Origin: Megascapheus bottae
Lineage: Eukaryota > Chordata > Mammalia > Rodentia > Geomyidae
Direction: 5' to 3'
NCBI GenBank assembly: GCA_024803745.1
Contig: JANJXV010000128.1
Coordinates: forward strand, 2,006,001 to 2,070,000
DNA length: 64,000 bases
Under the pieces are notes generated by a model. That model was not told the DNA's origin. It saw only the letters and a program-made list of their open reading frames with translations, and searched no databases. The translations under genes and the position numbers were made by a program. The first letter of the stretch is position 1, and every line of letters begins with the position of its first letter. This document shows, in pieces, positions 63,927-64,000 of this stretch.

Positions 63927-64000
63927 TGCCAGGAGCTCACGCCTGTCGTCCCAGCTACTCAGGAGGCCGAGATCTGAGGATCCAGATTCAAAGCCAGCCA
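63927..64000 (+). mobile_element. Geo-type SINE, cut by the window end
   Basis: Head GGTGCCAGGAGCTCACGCCT onward. Confidence 0.85.

Overview
The window is mammalian nuclear DNA, and the repeats point to a rodent. Two related SINE families make up roughly a third of it. One has a 7SL-like head, the other an ID-like (tRNA-Ala type) head, and both end in the same tRNA-like tail. This fits the Geo and IDL-Geo SINEs described from Geomyoidea (kangaroo rats, pocket mice, pocket gophers). The species call is an inference from remembered family descriptions, not from a database search.

Only one protein-coding gene is supported: ITPR2, the type 2 inositol 1,4,5-trisphosphate receptor, on the minus strand. 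Twenty consecutive coding exons lie between 63263 and 2411, in transcript order from high to low coordinates. All 19 junctions keep frame, and no exon of this stretch appears to be missing. The exons encode about 1006 residues, estimated as about 1460 to 2465 of a protein of about 2700. They cover the later cytosolic helical domains, the RIH-associated region, the linker before the membrane, and membrane segments S1 to S5 with the start of the luminal loop. The ligand-binding N-terminus lies beyond 64000. The selectivity filter, S6 and the C-terminus lie before position 1.

Region by region: 1-13 kb holds the membrane-domain exons. 16-36 kb holds the RIH-associated and linker exons among SINEs, (AC)n arrays, old L1 remnants and long purine tracts. 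36-48.7 kb is the largest intron, with a young 5'-truncated L1 (44272-47650, 13-bp target-site duplication, one stop in ORF2). 48.7-53.2 kb holds three exons, one of them next to a small tandem array of acceptor-like sequence. 53.2-62 kb is an intron with a 72-bp minisatellite and a cluster of NRF1-like sites. 62-63.3 kb holds two further exons.

There are no bacterial-type operons, CRISPR arrays or other dedicated systems. The most useful leads are two places where a splice site of ITPR2 has been locally duplicated (a donor at 30.3 kb, an acceptor at 50.7 kb), the NRF1-like cluster at 57.2 kb, and a SINE inverted repeat at 40.0 kb. Splice sites were set by eye from GT/AG rules, remembered ITPR family protein sequence and frame arithmetic. 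SINE ends are good to about 5-10 bases.
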